From: an uncultured Lachnospiraceae bacterium
GTDB taxonomy: Bacteria > Bacillota > Clostridia > Lachnospirales > Lachnospiraceae
Length of the DNA: 63,902 nucleotides
Assembly: GCA_910577045.1 (NCBI GenBank)
Contig: CAJTLB010000017.1
Location: 1-63,902, forward strand
Direction of reading: 5' to 3'
Part shown: positions 27,888 to 36,511 of the stretch, piece after piece
Layout: each line of letters begins with the position of its first letter
Position numbering within the stretch: the first letter of the stretch is position 1
Program-made: the position numbers and the translations under genes
The notes under the pieces: model-generated
The model's input: only the letters and a program-made list of their open reading frames with translations
Databases searched by the model: none
Told to the model about the DNA's origin: nothing

Positions 27888-28778
27888 TTACCCTTTTACT
27901 GCCCCTACCATAACCCCTTTAGTAAAATATTTTTGTATAAATGGATATACCATAAGGATAGGGACGATAGAAATAATAATAACCGCATATTTATAATTTG
28001 TAGCCGCCACATTTGCCATGCCACTCATATCGCCTGCCTGGGACATATCGCTCTCTATAATAATATCCCTCATAATTACTTGGACTGGATATTTTGCCTT
28101 ATCATTTAAGTACAGCATAGCCGGAAAATAACTATTCCAATGGCTGACTGCGTAAAACAAAACCATTGTCGCAATAATTGCCTTGGATAAAGGCATAATA
28201 ATTTTAGCTAATATCTGAATATCATTCGCCCCATCCAAATAAGCGGACTCAATTAATGAATCTGGTATGGAACTAAAAGATGTCCTCATTACAATCATAT
28301 TGTAGGTACTGATTGCCGAAGGCAAAAGAATTGCCCACATTGTATTCATAATCTTCAGGTTATTGATTACCAAATAAAGTGGTATCATGCCACCGCTAAT
28401 AAACATTGTAAGTGTAATTAATACCGTAAACGGCCCTCTTCCATAAAATTCTTTCCTAGAAAGTGGGTAGGCACACATAGCAGTTAATACTACATTAATT
28501 AAAGTCCCTAATACTGTATATAGAATGGTATTTTTATATCCTACCCAAATATCCTTGTTTTGCAGCACTCTTTCATATGCTTCAAAATTAATCCCTTTTG
28601 GCAAGAAAGAAATCATGCCTTGGTTAATATATTGTGCTGAACTAATAGAAACAATAAATACATAAAACATAGGGTAAAACATAATAAAACCAACTAATGC
28701 CAGTATAGTATAATTTACTATGCTAAATATCTTGCTCCCTAGGCTCTGTGGCACTTTACTTTGTTTCGTTTTTTGCAT
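27888..28778 (-). CDS. Sugar ABC importer permease, YtcP/LplC type
   Basis: 296 residues with six predicted membrane helices. The EAA loop is ESAYLDGANDIQILAKIIMP, which docks to the ATPase. The C-terminal GVMVGAVKG is typical of this family, and the same ending recurs in the permease at 40023-40916. It pairs with the permease upstream and with the binding protein downstream. Confidence 0.93.
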   Translation of the reverse strand: MQKTKQSKVPQSLGSKIFSIVNYTILALVGFIMFYPMFYVFIVSISSAQYINQGMISFLPKGINFEAYERVLQNKDIWVGYKNTILYTVLGTLINVVLTAMCAYPLSRKEFYGRGPFTVLITLTMFISGGMIPLYLVINNLKIMNTMWAILLPSAISTYNMIVMRTSFSSIPDSLIESAYLDGANDIQILAKIIMPLSKAIIATMVLFYAVSHWNSYFPAMLYLNDKAKYPVQVIMRDIIIESDMSQAGDMSGMANVAATNYKYAVIIISIVPILMVYPFIQKYFTKGVMVGAVKG

Positions 28779-28788
28779 GTTTTCCTCC

Positions 28789-29733
28789 TTACCACAGGCT
28801 AGTCTCGCTAAGCTTATTTGAGACTTTATTGGCAGTAACCAATAAAATCACGCCTACCACCGTTTGGAATAGCCCTACCGCAGTAGAATAGCTGTAGTCT
28901 GCATTTAAAATACCACGCCTGTACACATAAGTCGCAATTGTATCTGCTGTTTCATATGTGGAACCATTATACAATAAAATTATTTTTTCATACCCTAATG
29001 TCATTAACCTTCCAAGCTGCATAATTAACATAATAGATATAGTAGGCGTAATAGCTGGAATAGTTACATGTAATATTCTCTGGAAACGGTTTGCCCCATC
29101 AATATGTGCTGCTTCTATTAGCTGTTGGTCAACTGATGTCAATGCTGCCAAGTAAATAATTGATGTCCAGCCACAGGACTGCCAAATGCCAGAAGCTGTA
29201 AAAATTGTCCTAAACCATTTTGGCTGCATTAAAAATTGAATCTTTTGAAGCCCTAGTGCTGCTAATAATTGGTTAATCAGCCCATCTAAGGAAAGGAAAT
29301 TTATCAACATACCACAGATAACAACAGTGGAAATAAAATGTGGCAAATAACTTACTGTCTGTACCACTCTTTTAAACTTACTGTTTGATACCTCATTTAA
29401 CATTAATGCTAAGATAATTGGAATAGGGAACCCCCACAGCAGCCCATAAATATTAAGTAACAATGTGTTTCTTACTAATTTCCAAAAATAAGCATCTGTT
29501 AAAAATTTTTCAAACCATTTAAACCCAACCCATGGGCTGGCCCATACGCCCTTTGCTATCTTATAATCTTTAAATGCAATTAAAACCCCATACATTGGGC
29601 CATAGCAGAAAATAATATAATACAAAATTGGCAGCAGCATTAACAAATACATATAGCGGCATCTTTTTATTAGCCTCCATCTCTGTTTCCCTGTCAGCCG
29701 ATATTTTGTAACTGCCTTCTCCTTTTTTTTCAA
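28789..29733 (-). CDS. Sugar ABC importer permease, LplB/YteP type
   Basis: 314 residues with a short basic cytoplasmic N-terminus, six membrane helices and the EAA loop EAAHIDGANRFQRILHVTIP. The N-terminal motif YGVLIAFKDYKIAKG is diagnostic of the LplB subgroup. The start follows two bases after the stop of the lyase gene. It is cotranscribed with the other transporter genes. Confidence 0.93.
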   Translation of the reverse strand: MKKKEKAVTKYRLTGKQRWRLIKRCRYMYLLMLLPILYYIIFCYGPMYGVLIAFKDYKIAKGVWASPWVGFKWFEKFLTDAYFWKLVRNTLLLNIYGLLWGFPIPIILALMLNEVSNSKFKRVVQTVSYLPHFISTVVICGMLINFLSLDGLINQLLAALGLQKIQFLMQPKWFRTIFTASGIWQSCGWTSIIYLAALTSVDQQLIEAAHIDGANRFQRILHVTIPAITPTISIMLIMQLGRLMTLGYEKIILLYNGSTYETADTIATYVYRRGILNADYSYSTAVGLFQTVVGVILLVTANKVSNKLSETSLW

Positions 29734-29734
29734 G

Positions 29735-30664
29735 CTATTTTCCTCCTTCCTCGTAATACTTTAAAAACTTACCTGCAAGTTCATCCATCATTTCAATTTC
29801 TTTTCTAAATGTTTTATTTAATCCTTTTGCATCTTGTTTCCTACAGTATGTACTAATTGGAAGCCCTTCCATTCTTTGAAGATGATATTTTGCATTGGCT
29901 GGATAATATTGTCTTTCAATCAATGCCGCCAATGATAAAAAATCTTGTAAATAATCAATATCCCCTCTATCTGGATGGGCACATAAATACGCATATAATT
30001 CTGGGTGGAAATTTGCCATTACCCCACTAAAGCCAACAGCCCCTGCCCTTAATGACTCTAAAAGAGTTGTGCTGTTCGCATTATAAAGCTTTAGCCTACT
30101 TCCTTTTATTACTTGAATCCTTTCTTTTATTAATTCTATATCACAACAGGTATCTTTTAAAAAATAAAACCTTCCTGTATCTGCGCACGCCTTTAGGTTT
30201 TCTAAGGAAATTAAACGTTTATAAGGATAAGGGCACTCATAAAATCCTAATAAAATATCTGGTTGTAATTTATCTAAAAAACTAATACAACGTTCTAACC
30301 ATATTTCATTATTTTCTGTTTGGCTAGCAAATTGGTTGGTAATTAGAATAACTGCATCTACCCCTGTTTCTGCCATTCGCTGAGTTTCTTCTGCCCGTTC
30401 TTCTTCTCTTTCTGCTATATTGCCAGAAGCAATGACCGGAACCCTTCCAGCTGCCATACTTACTACCGCCTTCGCAACTTGTATCCTTTCGTCTATAGAA
30501 AGAAAATACATCTCACTAGACTGACATACAGAAAAGAGTCCTTTGCATCCACGATCAATATACCAATTTACTAGGTATTCCAGTCCTTTATAGTCTACAC
30601 GCCCATTTTCTGTAAAAGGAGTTAGCATCACTGGCCATACACCTCCATGAAAACTCTTTTCCAT
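29735..30664 (-). CDS. DapA-family class I lyase/aldolase (N-acetylneuraminate lyase-like)
   Basis: A Schiff-base TIM-barrel enzyme of the DHDPS/NanA superfamily. Counting from ATG 30664, the catalytic Lys is K170 (YFLKDTC) and the partner Tyr is Y142 (GFYECP). The usual G-T-T-G-E stretch is replaced by SVCQSSEMYF, so it is neither a typical DapA nor a typical NanA. It may cleave a 2-keto-3-deoxy sugar acid. Start choice: an ATG at 30700 lies inside the operator palindrome and lacks a ribosome site, whereas 30664 has AAGGCG at good distance. First gene of the operon. Confidence 0.85.
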   Translation of the reverse strand: MEKSFHGGVWPVMLTPFTENGRVDYKGLEYLVNWYIDRGCKGLFSVCQSSEMYFLSIDERIQVAKAVVSMAAGRVPVIASGNIAEREEERAEETQRMAETGVDAVILITNQFASQTENNEIWLERCISFLDKLQPDILLGFYECPYPYKRLISLENLKACADTGRFYFLKDTCCDIELIKERIQVIKGSRLKLYNANSTTLLESLRAGAVGFSGVMANFHPELYAYLCAHPDRGDIDYLQDFLSLAALIERQYYPANAKYHLQRMEGLPISTYCRKQDAKGLNKTFRKEIEMMDELAGKFLKYYEEGGK

Positions 30665-30698
30665 TATCTTCGCCTTTCCTTTCCCTCGCTTTTTGTTC

Positions 30699-30767
30699 AT
30701 TATTAATGAATGTCATTCATCAATAATTACTATACACTTATTATACCACAGCTTCTATACTTGTCAA
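30699..30767 (-). promoter_or_regulatory. Promoter plus 29-bp palindromic operator of the fucose/GH operon
   Basis: On the minus strand TTGACA (plus 30762-30767), 16 bases, then TATAAT (plus 30740-30745) make a near-perfect sigma-A promoter. Directly after the expected start point lies an inverted repeat at 30699-30727: 14-base arms (ATTATTAATGAATG and CATTCATCAATAAT) around one base, with one mismatch. A repressor bound there would block transcription. The divergent IclR gene is the obvious candidate. Confidence 0.75.
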
Positions 30768-30947
30768 CTCTTTTTCAAAGGATTTCTTTATAATAAAAAT
30801 AAACTTTTATACAAAGCAAAAACTATATAGCACATTAATGGAAGCTGTGTTATACTTACTACTAAAGACTGTATATACAAACAAAAAGTGGGTTATAAAC
30901 ACCCGCTTCAGCAATATGTTATATTATGATAAGATTGGGGAAGAGCT

Positions 30948-31742
30948 ATGAAAAATAAAGAACAATTAGAAGAAAAAAATGGTATCCAAGTTCCTGAAGA
31001 TATAAAAGTAAAATCTTTATATAAAGCAGTCCAACTATTATTTTATTTTGCAGAAGAAGACAGAGAGCTTGGCATTACAGAATTAGCAGAAAAAAGTGGC
31101 TTATTAAAAAGTTCTATTTATAATATGTTATCTACCTACGAGGCATGCGGGTTAGTAAAACGGAATCCTCTTACTAATAAATATAACCTTGGAATACGGG
31201 TACTAGAACTTAGCAGCCAATTTTACCGCAACAATGATGTTAGGCATGTTGTAAAACCCCATATGGCTGAAATTGCAAACTGCACAGGAGAATCTGTTTT
31301 TCTGGCAGTAGCAAATGGCACAGAAGTTATTTATTTAGACGGTGCATTTTCTTCCTCTTCTACTGGTGGCAGGAATATGACCGGGGTAACTGCCCCACTC
31401 TATTGTACAGGGATTGGTAAAGCTATGCTTGCTTATGCCCCAGAAGAAGCCGTAAATGAAGTAATCGCCAAAGGTTTGCTCCCTTTTACACAAAATACTA
31501 TTATAAATGGTGAAAACCTAAAAAACGAATTAATAAAAATTAGAGAAAAAGGATATTCTGTCGACAATATGGAACATGAATATGGCATTAAATGTGTGGC
31601 TGTCCCTATCCGTAACGCAGAAAACCAAGTAGTTGCCGCATGTAGTATTTCTGGCCCTTCCCCAAGGCTTGGCGATGACAAATTAGAAGAATTAGCTGGA
31701 ATTTTAAAACATCATGCAGATATGGTCCGGATGATGTTATAG
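30948..31742 (+). CDS. IclR-family transcriptional regulator
   Basis: 264 residues. The N-terminal winged helix is visible at about 25-85 (LYKAVQLLFYFAEEDRELGITELAEKSGLLKSSIYNMLSTYEACGLV). The IclR effector domain follows, with GIGKAMLAYAPEEAV and the C-terminal GYSVDNMEHEYGIKCVAVPI and SISGPSPRL. It lies divergent from the DapA/transporter/hydrolase operon, so it is its likely local regulator. GGGGAAG precedes the ATG. A terminator follows within 45 bases. Confidence 0.93.
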   Translation: MKNKEQLEEKNGIQVPEDIKVKSLYKAVQLLFYFAEEDRELGITELAEKSGLLKSSIYNMLSTYEACGLVKRNPLTNKYNLGIRVLELSSQFYRNNDVRHVVKPHMAEIANCTGESVFLAVANGTEVIYLDGAFSSSSTGGRNMTGVTAPLYCTGIGKAMLAYAPEEAVNEVIAKGLLPFTQNTIINGENLKNELIKIREKGYSVDNMEHEYGIKCVAVPIRNAENQVVAACSISGPSPRLGDDKLEELAGILKHHADMVRMML

Positions 31743-31785
31743 TATATTTTTCATTTCTAGTAAGGGCTAGTAATTGTATAAATTT

Positions 31786-31814
31786 AGGAGTAGATTCTTA
31801 TACCTACTCCTTTT
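31786..31814 (+). terminator. Terminator of the IclR gene
   Basis: AGGAGTAG pairs with CTACTCCT around a 10-base loop, followed by TTT. Perfect 8-bp stem, 44 bases after the stop codon. Confidence 0.8.
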
Positions 31815-31965
31815 ATATTTTTATCAATCTAACCTTTTTATTTTCCAAAACTTTTCCTTAACTTTTTTGTAAAAATAATACTTATCCGAACTAAGTGTTA
31901 CAACTTTAGTATACCACAACATACCATCAGAAATCCGAATACCAAGATATGTAGCCAGACGGAGT

Positions 31966-32098
31966 TCAACCAAAACATTCAAACCTTTCCTCAAAGTCTA
32001 GCCATTTGTCATAGCTAGACACACTATTTAAACCAGAACCCCCATAAAAGCCCTCGCCGTTTTTCAGCATTTCTTCACGGAATTCCATTACTTGCGAT
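31966..32098 (-). pseudogene. GNAT acetyltransferase N-terminal remnant
   Basis: Minus strand reads MEFREEMLKNGEGFYGGSGL and then NSVSSYDKWLDFEERFECFG before TGA at 31966. This is like the residue 10-60 region of a GNAT family where a short MxEFxxEMLxNGExFxGxSGL-type motif recurs. The rest of the domain is missing and sequence between 31820 and 31965 holds no gene I can identify. Confidence 0.45.
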
Positions 32099-32680
32099 TC
32101 ATGCTTTTGTTGGAGTTACTAATATCAAATTATTCATGTCCCTATGTGTCCTTACGCATTCGTCATCCCAAACCTGCACTTCTATATAATGATACTGTTT
32201 TTCAATATTAGTCATAAATTCCTCTAGCGTACCATCATAATTCGACATCACCTTTAAAAGCATATCCTTTGTAAACATAGTAAACCCACTATACTTTTTA
32301 AGGGAAGCCATACTATCACCATATGTAAAACTAATATGGTTAGAAGAAATATGATTTAAAGGTATCCTTGTAACAATTCCATTATCAAACCAATCGTTCA
32401 GATAAGTACTTCCTTGTAGAACAAATGAAAGAGGGTGTTCCTGCAAAGGTTTACCACCGAGTTCTACAAATTGTGCGTGTAATAGCTTGTCCGTTTGCAA
32501 GCGCCTTGGATAATAATTATCAAAATCTGCAAATCTGTAGAATGCAGTAGCATCCTTATTCTGCCCAGCCATTTTATATGCCAGCGCAAACGCCTCGTCT
32601 TTGGGCAAGCGCATGATGTTCAGCAAAGGCGTGCAACTAGGGTGGCAGTAATTAACAATATATAAATCATCAATTGTCAT
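32099..32680 (-). CDS. Conserved hypothetical protein
   Basis: The ATG at 32680 has AAGGAG six bases upstream, so 193 residues is the likely length (a longer frame to 32794 lacks a ribosome site). The protein is soluble and has no signal peptide. Recognisable patterns are FYRFADFDNYYPRRLQTDKLL and HPLSFVLQGSTYLNDWFD, which make it look like a well-folded cytoplasmic protein. I do not know the family or function. Its neighbours are a methyltransferase and an acetyltransferase on the same strand, 55 bases upstream and further on. Confidence 0.65.
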   Translation of the reverse strand: MTIDDLYIVNYCHPSCTPLLNIMRLPKDEAFALAYKMAGQNKDATAFYRFADFDNYYPRRLQTDKLLHAQFVELGGKPLQEHPLSFVLQGSTYLNDWFDNGIVTRIPLNHISSNHISFTYGDSMASLKKYSGFTMFTKDMLLKVMSNYDGTLEEFMTNIEKQYHYIEVQVWDDECVRTHRDMNNLILVTPTKA

Positions 32681-32735
32681 AGACAACTCCTTAAACCTCC
32701 ATAAGTTTAATTTTATTAGTCGACAAACTGGGAAT

Positions 32736-33533
32736 TTATGGTTTTCTTGCGAGCTGTAAATCAATGGTATCGTAAATTGTAATTTTTCCACCATACCTAT
32801 TAATTACTTCTTCAATCTTGGAAAAGAATTCCGTCCTTATCGTTTCCTCAATGACAATATGGTCAGAATAAGTACCAAGCAAAGTTATATACTCTTTTGC
32901 AGAGAATGTTCGTGTTCTAAAGAACAGCGCATAGCGAATATCAGTAAATCCATACTTTACCGCAATATCCGCCCTAAACTGAGCGTCTTCCTCGCTATAT
33001 TCTTTTGGGTATTCTTGCTTTCTATCATAAAATTTATAATAATATAATCCATAGATTTTATCAATCTCCTCCGCAAGAGCAGGATTATATTTATCACGGT
33101 AGGGATGATTAGCAAATCGCGCAAAAACACCACCGCTTTTCAGCATAGCATAAACCTTGGGATAACCAATTTCCTCTGGCACCCAATGAAAGGCAGATGC
33201 CGAGAACACTAGGTTATAGGCTTCGTTTGCAAAATCAACATTTTCAAATTTATTTGTAATTACTGAGAAATTCGGATAATCCTTAAATTTTTCCCTACAT
33301 AGTTCAGAAAAATGCTCCCCATATTCAACAGCAGAAAATTTACATCCTGTCTGTAAAAACGGTAATGTGGCTTGTCCACTACCTATTCCAACTTCGACAA
33401 CATTACTTAATTCATTGATTGAGATATAATTAAAAATGGTTTGATAAAGTTCATCAACATACCCTGGACGTAGTTTTTCATATATAGGAGCTACTGTATC
33501 AAATGTTCCTTCTAATCCTTTTATAATTGGCAT
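32736..33533 (-). CDS. Class I SAM-dependent methyltransferase
   Basis: 265 residues with the Rossmann SAM-binding motif VVEVGIGSGQATLPFL (motif I, about residue 41-56), an acidic loop SAVEYGEHF, and the post-motif FSASAFHWVPEE typical of small-molecule/Methyltransf_11 enzymes. The start ATG has GAGGAGG seven bases upstream. The substrate cannot be deduced. The gene lies between a GNAT and an unknown gene with small gaps, suggesting cotranscription. Confidence 0.88.
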   Translation of the reverse strand: MPIIKGLEGTFDTVAPIYEKLRPGYVDELYQTIFNYISINELSNVVEVGIGSGQATLPFLQTGCKFSAVEYGEHFSELCREKFKDYPNFSVITNKFENVDFANEAYNLVFSASAFHWVPEEIGYPKVYAMLKSGGVFARFANHPYRDKYNPALAEEIDKIYGLYYYKFYDRKQEYPKEYSEEDAQFRADIAVKYGFTDIRYALFFRTRTFSAKEYITLLGTYSDHIVIEETIRTEFFSKIEEVINRYGGKITIYDTIDLQLARKP

Positions 33534-33557
33534 ATATCTGCCTCCTCAAATTCTGAT

Positions 33558-34142
33558 TTACCATCTCTGTTCTTCTCTGTTAAAGAAGTATCCCAAATTG
33601 ATTCTTACTTCCCGCCTTTTAATATCATTGTTTGTATAACAGCATGTGTCAAACCCAATCAATTCAAATCCTTCATGAAGATAAAAGCCTATTGCGTTCA
33701 CATTACATGATTGAGTTTCCAAAATTATGGCACGCCTTTTTTGGTTTATGGCAATCTCTTTTGCTTTATCCATCAACCTTTTCCCAATACCCTTATTGCG
33801 AAGTTCATCTGATACCCATAATTCTGTTACCATAAGCCTGTTCGACCATTCTTCAGGGCATACTTCTATACAAGCCAGCAAATCCCCACTATCGCTTACT
33901 ACGCCATACGCCTCCGCTTTCTCCCAATGCTCCTGATACAAGGAATCAGGAAAATCATATTCCTCTGGAGTATGAACAATTTCCTTTTCCGTTCTCTTTC
34001 TAATCAATGAAATCTTGCATCCGCTACAATCCATTGGTTCAATTATCAAATCATAGAAACTATCGCTTTTAGTCACTAATGGTATGGCCACACCTTTCCA
34101 GTTTTCCTTTGGTAATTCTATTATTTCATAATTTCTATCCAT
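33558..34142 (-). CDS. GNAT-family N-acetyltransferase
   Basis: 194 residues with the acetyl-CoA-binding P-loop (RNKGIGKRLMDKAKEIA; Q/RxxGxG/A motif), the VTELWVSDELR strand and the ETQSCNVNAIGFYLHEGFELIG C-terminal motif B. GGAGG lies seven bases before the ATG. Similar proteins acetylate antibiotics such as streptothricin or are of unknown role; no resistance claim is made here. Confidence 0.9.
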   Translation of the reverse strand: MDRNYEIIELPKENWKGVAIPLVTKSDSFYDLIIEPMDCSGCKISLIRKRTEKEIVHTPEEYDFPDSLYQEHWEKAEAYGVVSDSGDLLACIEVCPEEWSNRLMVTELWVSDELRNKGIGKRLMDKAKEIAINQKRRAIILETQSCNVNAIGFYLHEGFELIGFDTCCYTNNDIKRREVRINLGYFFNREEQRW

Positions 34143-34333
34143 CAGCTTGCCTCCAAATTCTTATTTGTTTATTTGATTGTATCACTTCCGTTCCTTATTT
34201 ACCACAAAAATATAGGGCGCAGCAACCCCACAGAAAGCAGGATATGGAACGATAACAGACAGAGTGGCGGGATAGGCAAGGCATATTGCCGCCGCCCTGT
34301 TTTAAGTCTTGAATTAACCCGATAAATACAAAA

Positions 34334-34954
34334 TTATTTACTGAATCTAATAACAAGAGTTTCTTGCAATGGATACTGAAAAATTTCGTTTCCCCATGGC
34401 ATTTCTACACTCAACATTCCATCTGCTATATCAGTAAACAAAAATGTACCAACATCTGTTTTTTCTTCTTTCCAATCATCAGAGGGATAAACGAGAATTG
34501 TGTGCCTATCCAGATTCAAGGTTTCAAGATTAAGCAGATTTAATTCTCCAAATATGTAATACATATCCCCGCTTTCATTAGTTTTCGCATCTTCTATATA
34601 CCATGAACCTATACGAAAAGTCTGAATCAAAATTTTTTCGTTATCTGCAAAACCGTAGTTGGCATCTTCTCCATACAAATAATCAGAATCATACAAAAAT
34701 TTAAACTGATTATTCACAATTTCAAGTAATACAAACCCTTCTTCACTCTCACCTGAAAAGTAAGAAAAAATCACATATCTTTCAGACGGTGATAGCAATA
34801 ATGAACCACTACCATAACCACCAGAATGATATGGGAATTGAAATATATCTTTTGTCCCATCATTTGAGATTAAAGACAATGAAATGTCATCCTCATCCTG
34901 TAGAATAATTTTGCTTCCGTCTGCTAAAGTCATAAGATTTACTAAATCTTCCAT
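34334..34954 (-). CDS. Hypothetical beta-propeller-like protein
   Basis: 206 residues, beta-strand-rich (TLADGSKIILQDE, LLLSPSERYVIFSYFSG, GFVLLEIVNNQFKFLY). The pattern suggests about three WD-like repeats of 45-50 residues (LSPSERYVIF, GFADNEKILI). No signal peptide is visible. Function not known. It stands alone, with about 190 bases to the next gene downstream and a decayed stretch upstream. Confidence 0.65.
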   Translation of the reverse strand: MEDLVNLMTLADGSKIILQDEDDISLSLISNDGTKDIFQFPYHSGGYGSGSLLLSPSERYVIFSYFSGESEEGFVLLEIVNNQFKFLYDSDYLYGEDANYGFADNEKILIQTFRIGSWYIEDAKTNESGDMYYIFGELNLLNLETLNLDRHTILVYPSDDWKEEKTDVGTFLFTDIADGMLSVEMPWGNEIFQYPLQETLVIRFSK

Positions 34955-34999
34955 AAAGGATATACCTCCAATCCCGATTTGTTATTAGTATGCCGACCG

Positions 35000-35345
35000 A
35001 AGTATAGCACATCTCTCCACTGAAAACTTTTCATTTTCAGACAATAATTTTTCCTTATCCTCTATCAGTCCTTCCGCCTGCTCTTTCAAAAAAGATTGGT
35101 AGCGGAAAGTTCTAATCCTTCCTGCCAGATCACTTCACCCTCTTTGTGTATCTGCTCCGTTTCTCATCCTGTCACAATCTGTTGATAAAGAATAGAGGAT
35201 CCTTCTTCCTTACTGCCGGAAATTGTCTGTTCCAGTTCTGCAACCTCTTTCTGCTGTTCCTACTTTTCTGCTTCAATCCATTCGTTCCATTCCGTCATTC
35301 CCCTTGTGCCGCCTTTAAAGCCCTGTTCTGACAATGCACCTTTTT
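35000..35345 (-). pseudogene. Degenerate coding stretch, coiled-coil type
   Basis: On the minus strand short open pieces read in frame with stops between them: RGMTEWNEWIEAEK, EQQKEVAELEQTI, KEEGSSILYQQIVTG and EGEVIWQEGLELSATNLF. This looks like the rotted remains of a coiled-coil coding region, maybe of a mobile-element protein. The rest of 34955-35449 has no gene. Confidence 0.3.
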
Positions 35346-35449
35346 TATATCCAAATGGCAAATTTCCACGTTATTCCGGCTTCGCTCCTTATCTACATTT
35401 TTAGTTGTAAAAGCTTTTGTATTGTAGTTGACTGAACCTTTCTTTATCA

Positions 35450-36364
35450 TTAAGAATAGCTATATTCTCCTTTCCGAAAACTAGACGGCGTACAACCGCA
35501 ATATTTCCGAAAATATCTTCCCATATGTCCCAAACTATCAAAGCCACAACTTAATGCAATATCTAAGATCCGTCCATCTGTTTGGCGGATTTTTTTTGCC
35601 GCTTCTTGCACCCGGTATTGTATTAAATATTCATACGGAGTAATTCCCATAACCCGCCTAAAACAACGGCATAATTCACTTCTACTTAACGCTGTGCTTT
35701 CTGCAATCTGCGCTAAAGAAAGTGCCTCCTGATAATGGCTTTGCATAAAAGTAATCGCTGTTTTTACCCTATCCATATCCCGGTGTTCTTTTGTTGATAC
35801 TATCCCTCTTTCTTGTTTCTCTTTCTTTAGCAAATTACTCCAAATACAACATAATAATCCCTTAACTTCTATTTGCCATCCCACTCCCTTTGTTTGGTAA
35901 AGTTCCTTTATTTCCCCTAATAATGCCAATATGGTCTTATCAAGCCTTTCTATTTGCTGAAATACAATACAATCTATTTGCCCTTTTAAAATTGGCACAA
36001 GGCAGTTCTGGTATACTGCTGATAATCTATCTGCCTCCAATAACCCACTCCGCAACACATAAGCAACAATCTTCCCACCTAATCCATTCGTTGGGAAAAT
36101 CTGGTGCAACACTCCTGAATTAATAAAAATAGCCTGTCCTTTTGAAAGCTCAAAAAGCTTGCTTCCTATCTGAAATTGTATGCACCCTTCCAATACTACA
36201 TCAAACTGCACCTCATCATGCCAATGCCACGGAATCCTTCCTTGTTCAAACTCAGCAAAATCATCCATATAAACAGCAAGTGGAAAATCCTTTGTCCCAT
36301 GCTGGCGTACTTCTTGTAAATTTTTATCTCTTATAGTCCTTTGTTTTTCTTGTTCTTTATACAT
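35450..36364 (-). CDS. AraC-family regulator with cupin sensor domain
   Basis: 304 residues. The N-terminal cupin (residues 25-130: IPWHWHDEVQFDVVLEG, GQAIFINSGVLHQI) binds a sugar-like effector. The C-terminal double HTH (residues about 205-300) shows SLAQIAESTALSRSELCRCFRR, the MGITPYEYLIQYRV linker and the second helix with GFDSLGHMGRYFRKYCGCTPSSFR. It lies divergent from the KduD-like dehydrogenase at 36512, which it probably controls. Promoter elements in the 150-base gap are not clear. Confidence 0.9.
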   Translation of the reverse strand: MYKEQEKQRTIRDKNLQEVRQHGTKDFPLAVYMDDFAEFEQGRIPWHWHDEVQFDVVLEGCIQFQIGSKLFELSKGQAIFINSGVLHQIFPTNGLGGKIVAYVLRSGLLEADRLSAVYQNCLVPILKGQIDCIVFQQIERLDKTILALLGEIKELYQTKGVGWQIEVKGLLCCIWSNLLKKEKQERGIVSTKEHRDMDRVKTAITFMQSHYQEALSLAQIAESTALSRSELCRCFRRVMGITPYEYLIQYRVQEAAKKIRQTDGRILDIALSCGFDSLGHMGRYFRKYCGCTPSSFRKGEYSYS

Positions 36365-36511
36365 TTATATTCTATTGCCCCTACCTGTCACAAAATTTTA
36401 TAATAATCCCCAAAAAGCTACTATTATGCTACTTTTTGCTTCTATTATAGTCGATAATATCCTTAAAAAGCAATATAATGTTAATAAACATACATAAAGG
36501 AGGATACTATT

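Noticed and set aside
32680..32794. N-terminal extension of the hypothetical gene at 32099
   Set aside because: It would overlap the methyltransferase end and has no ribosome site; the ATG at 32680 has AAGGAG.
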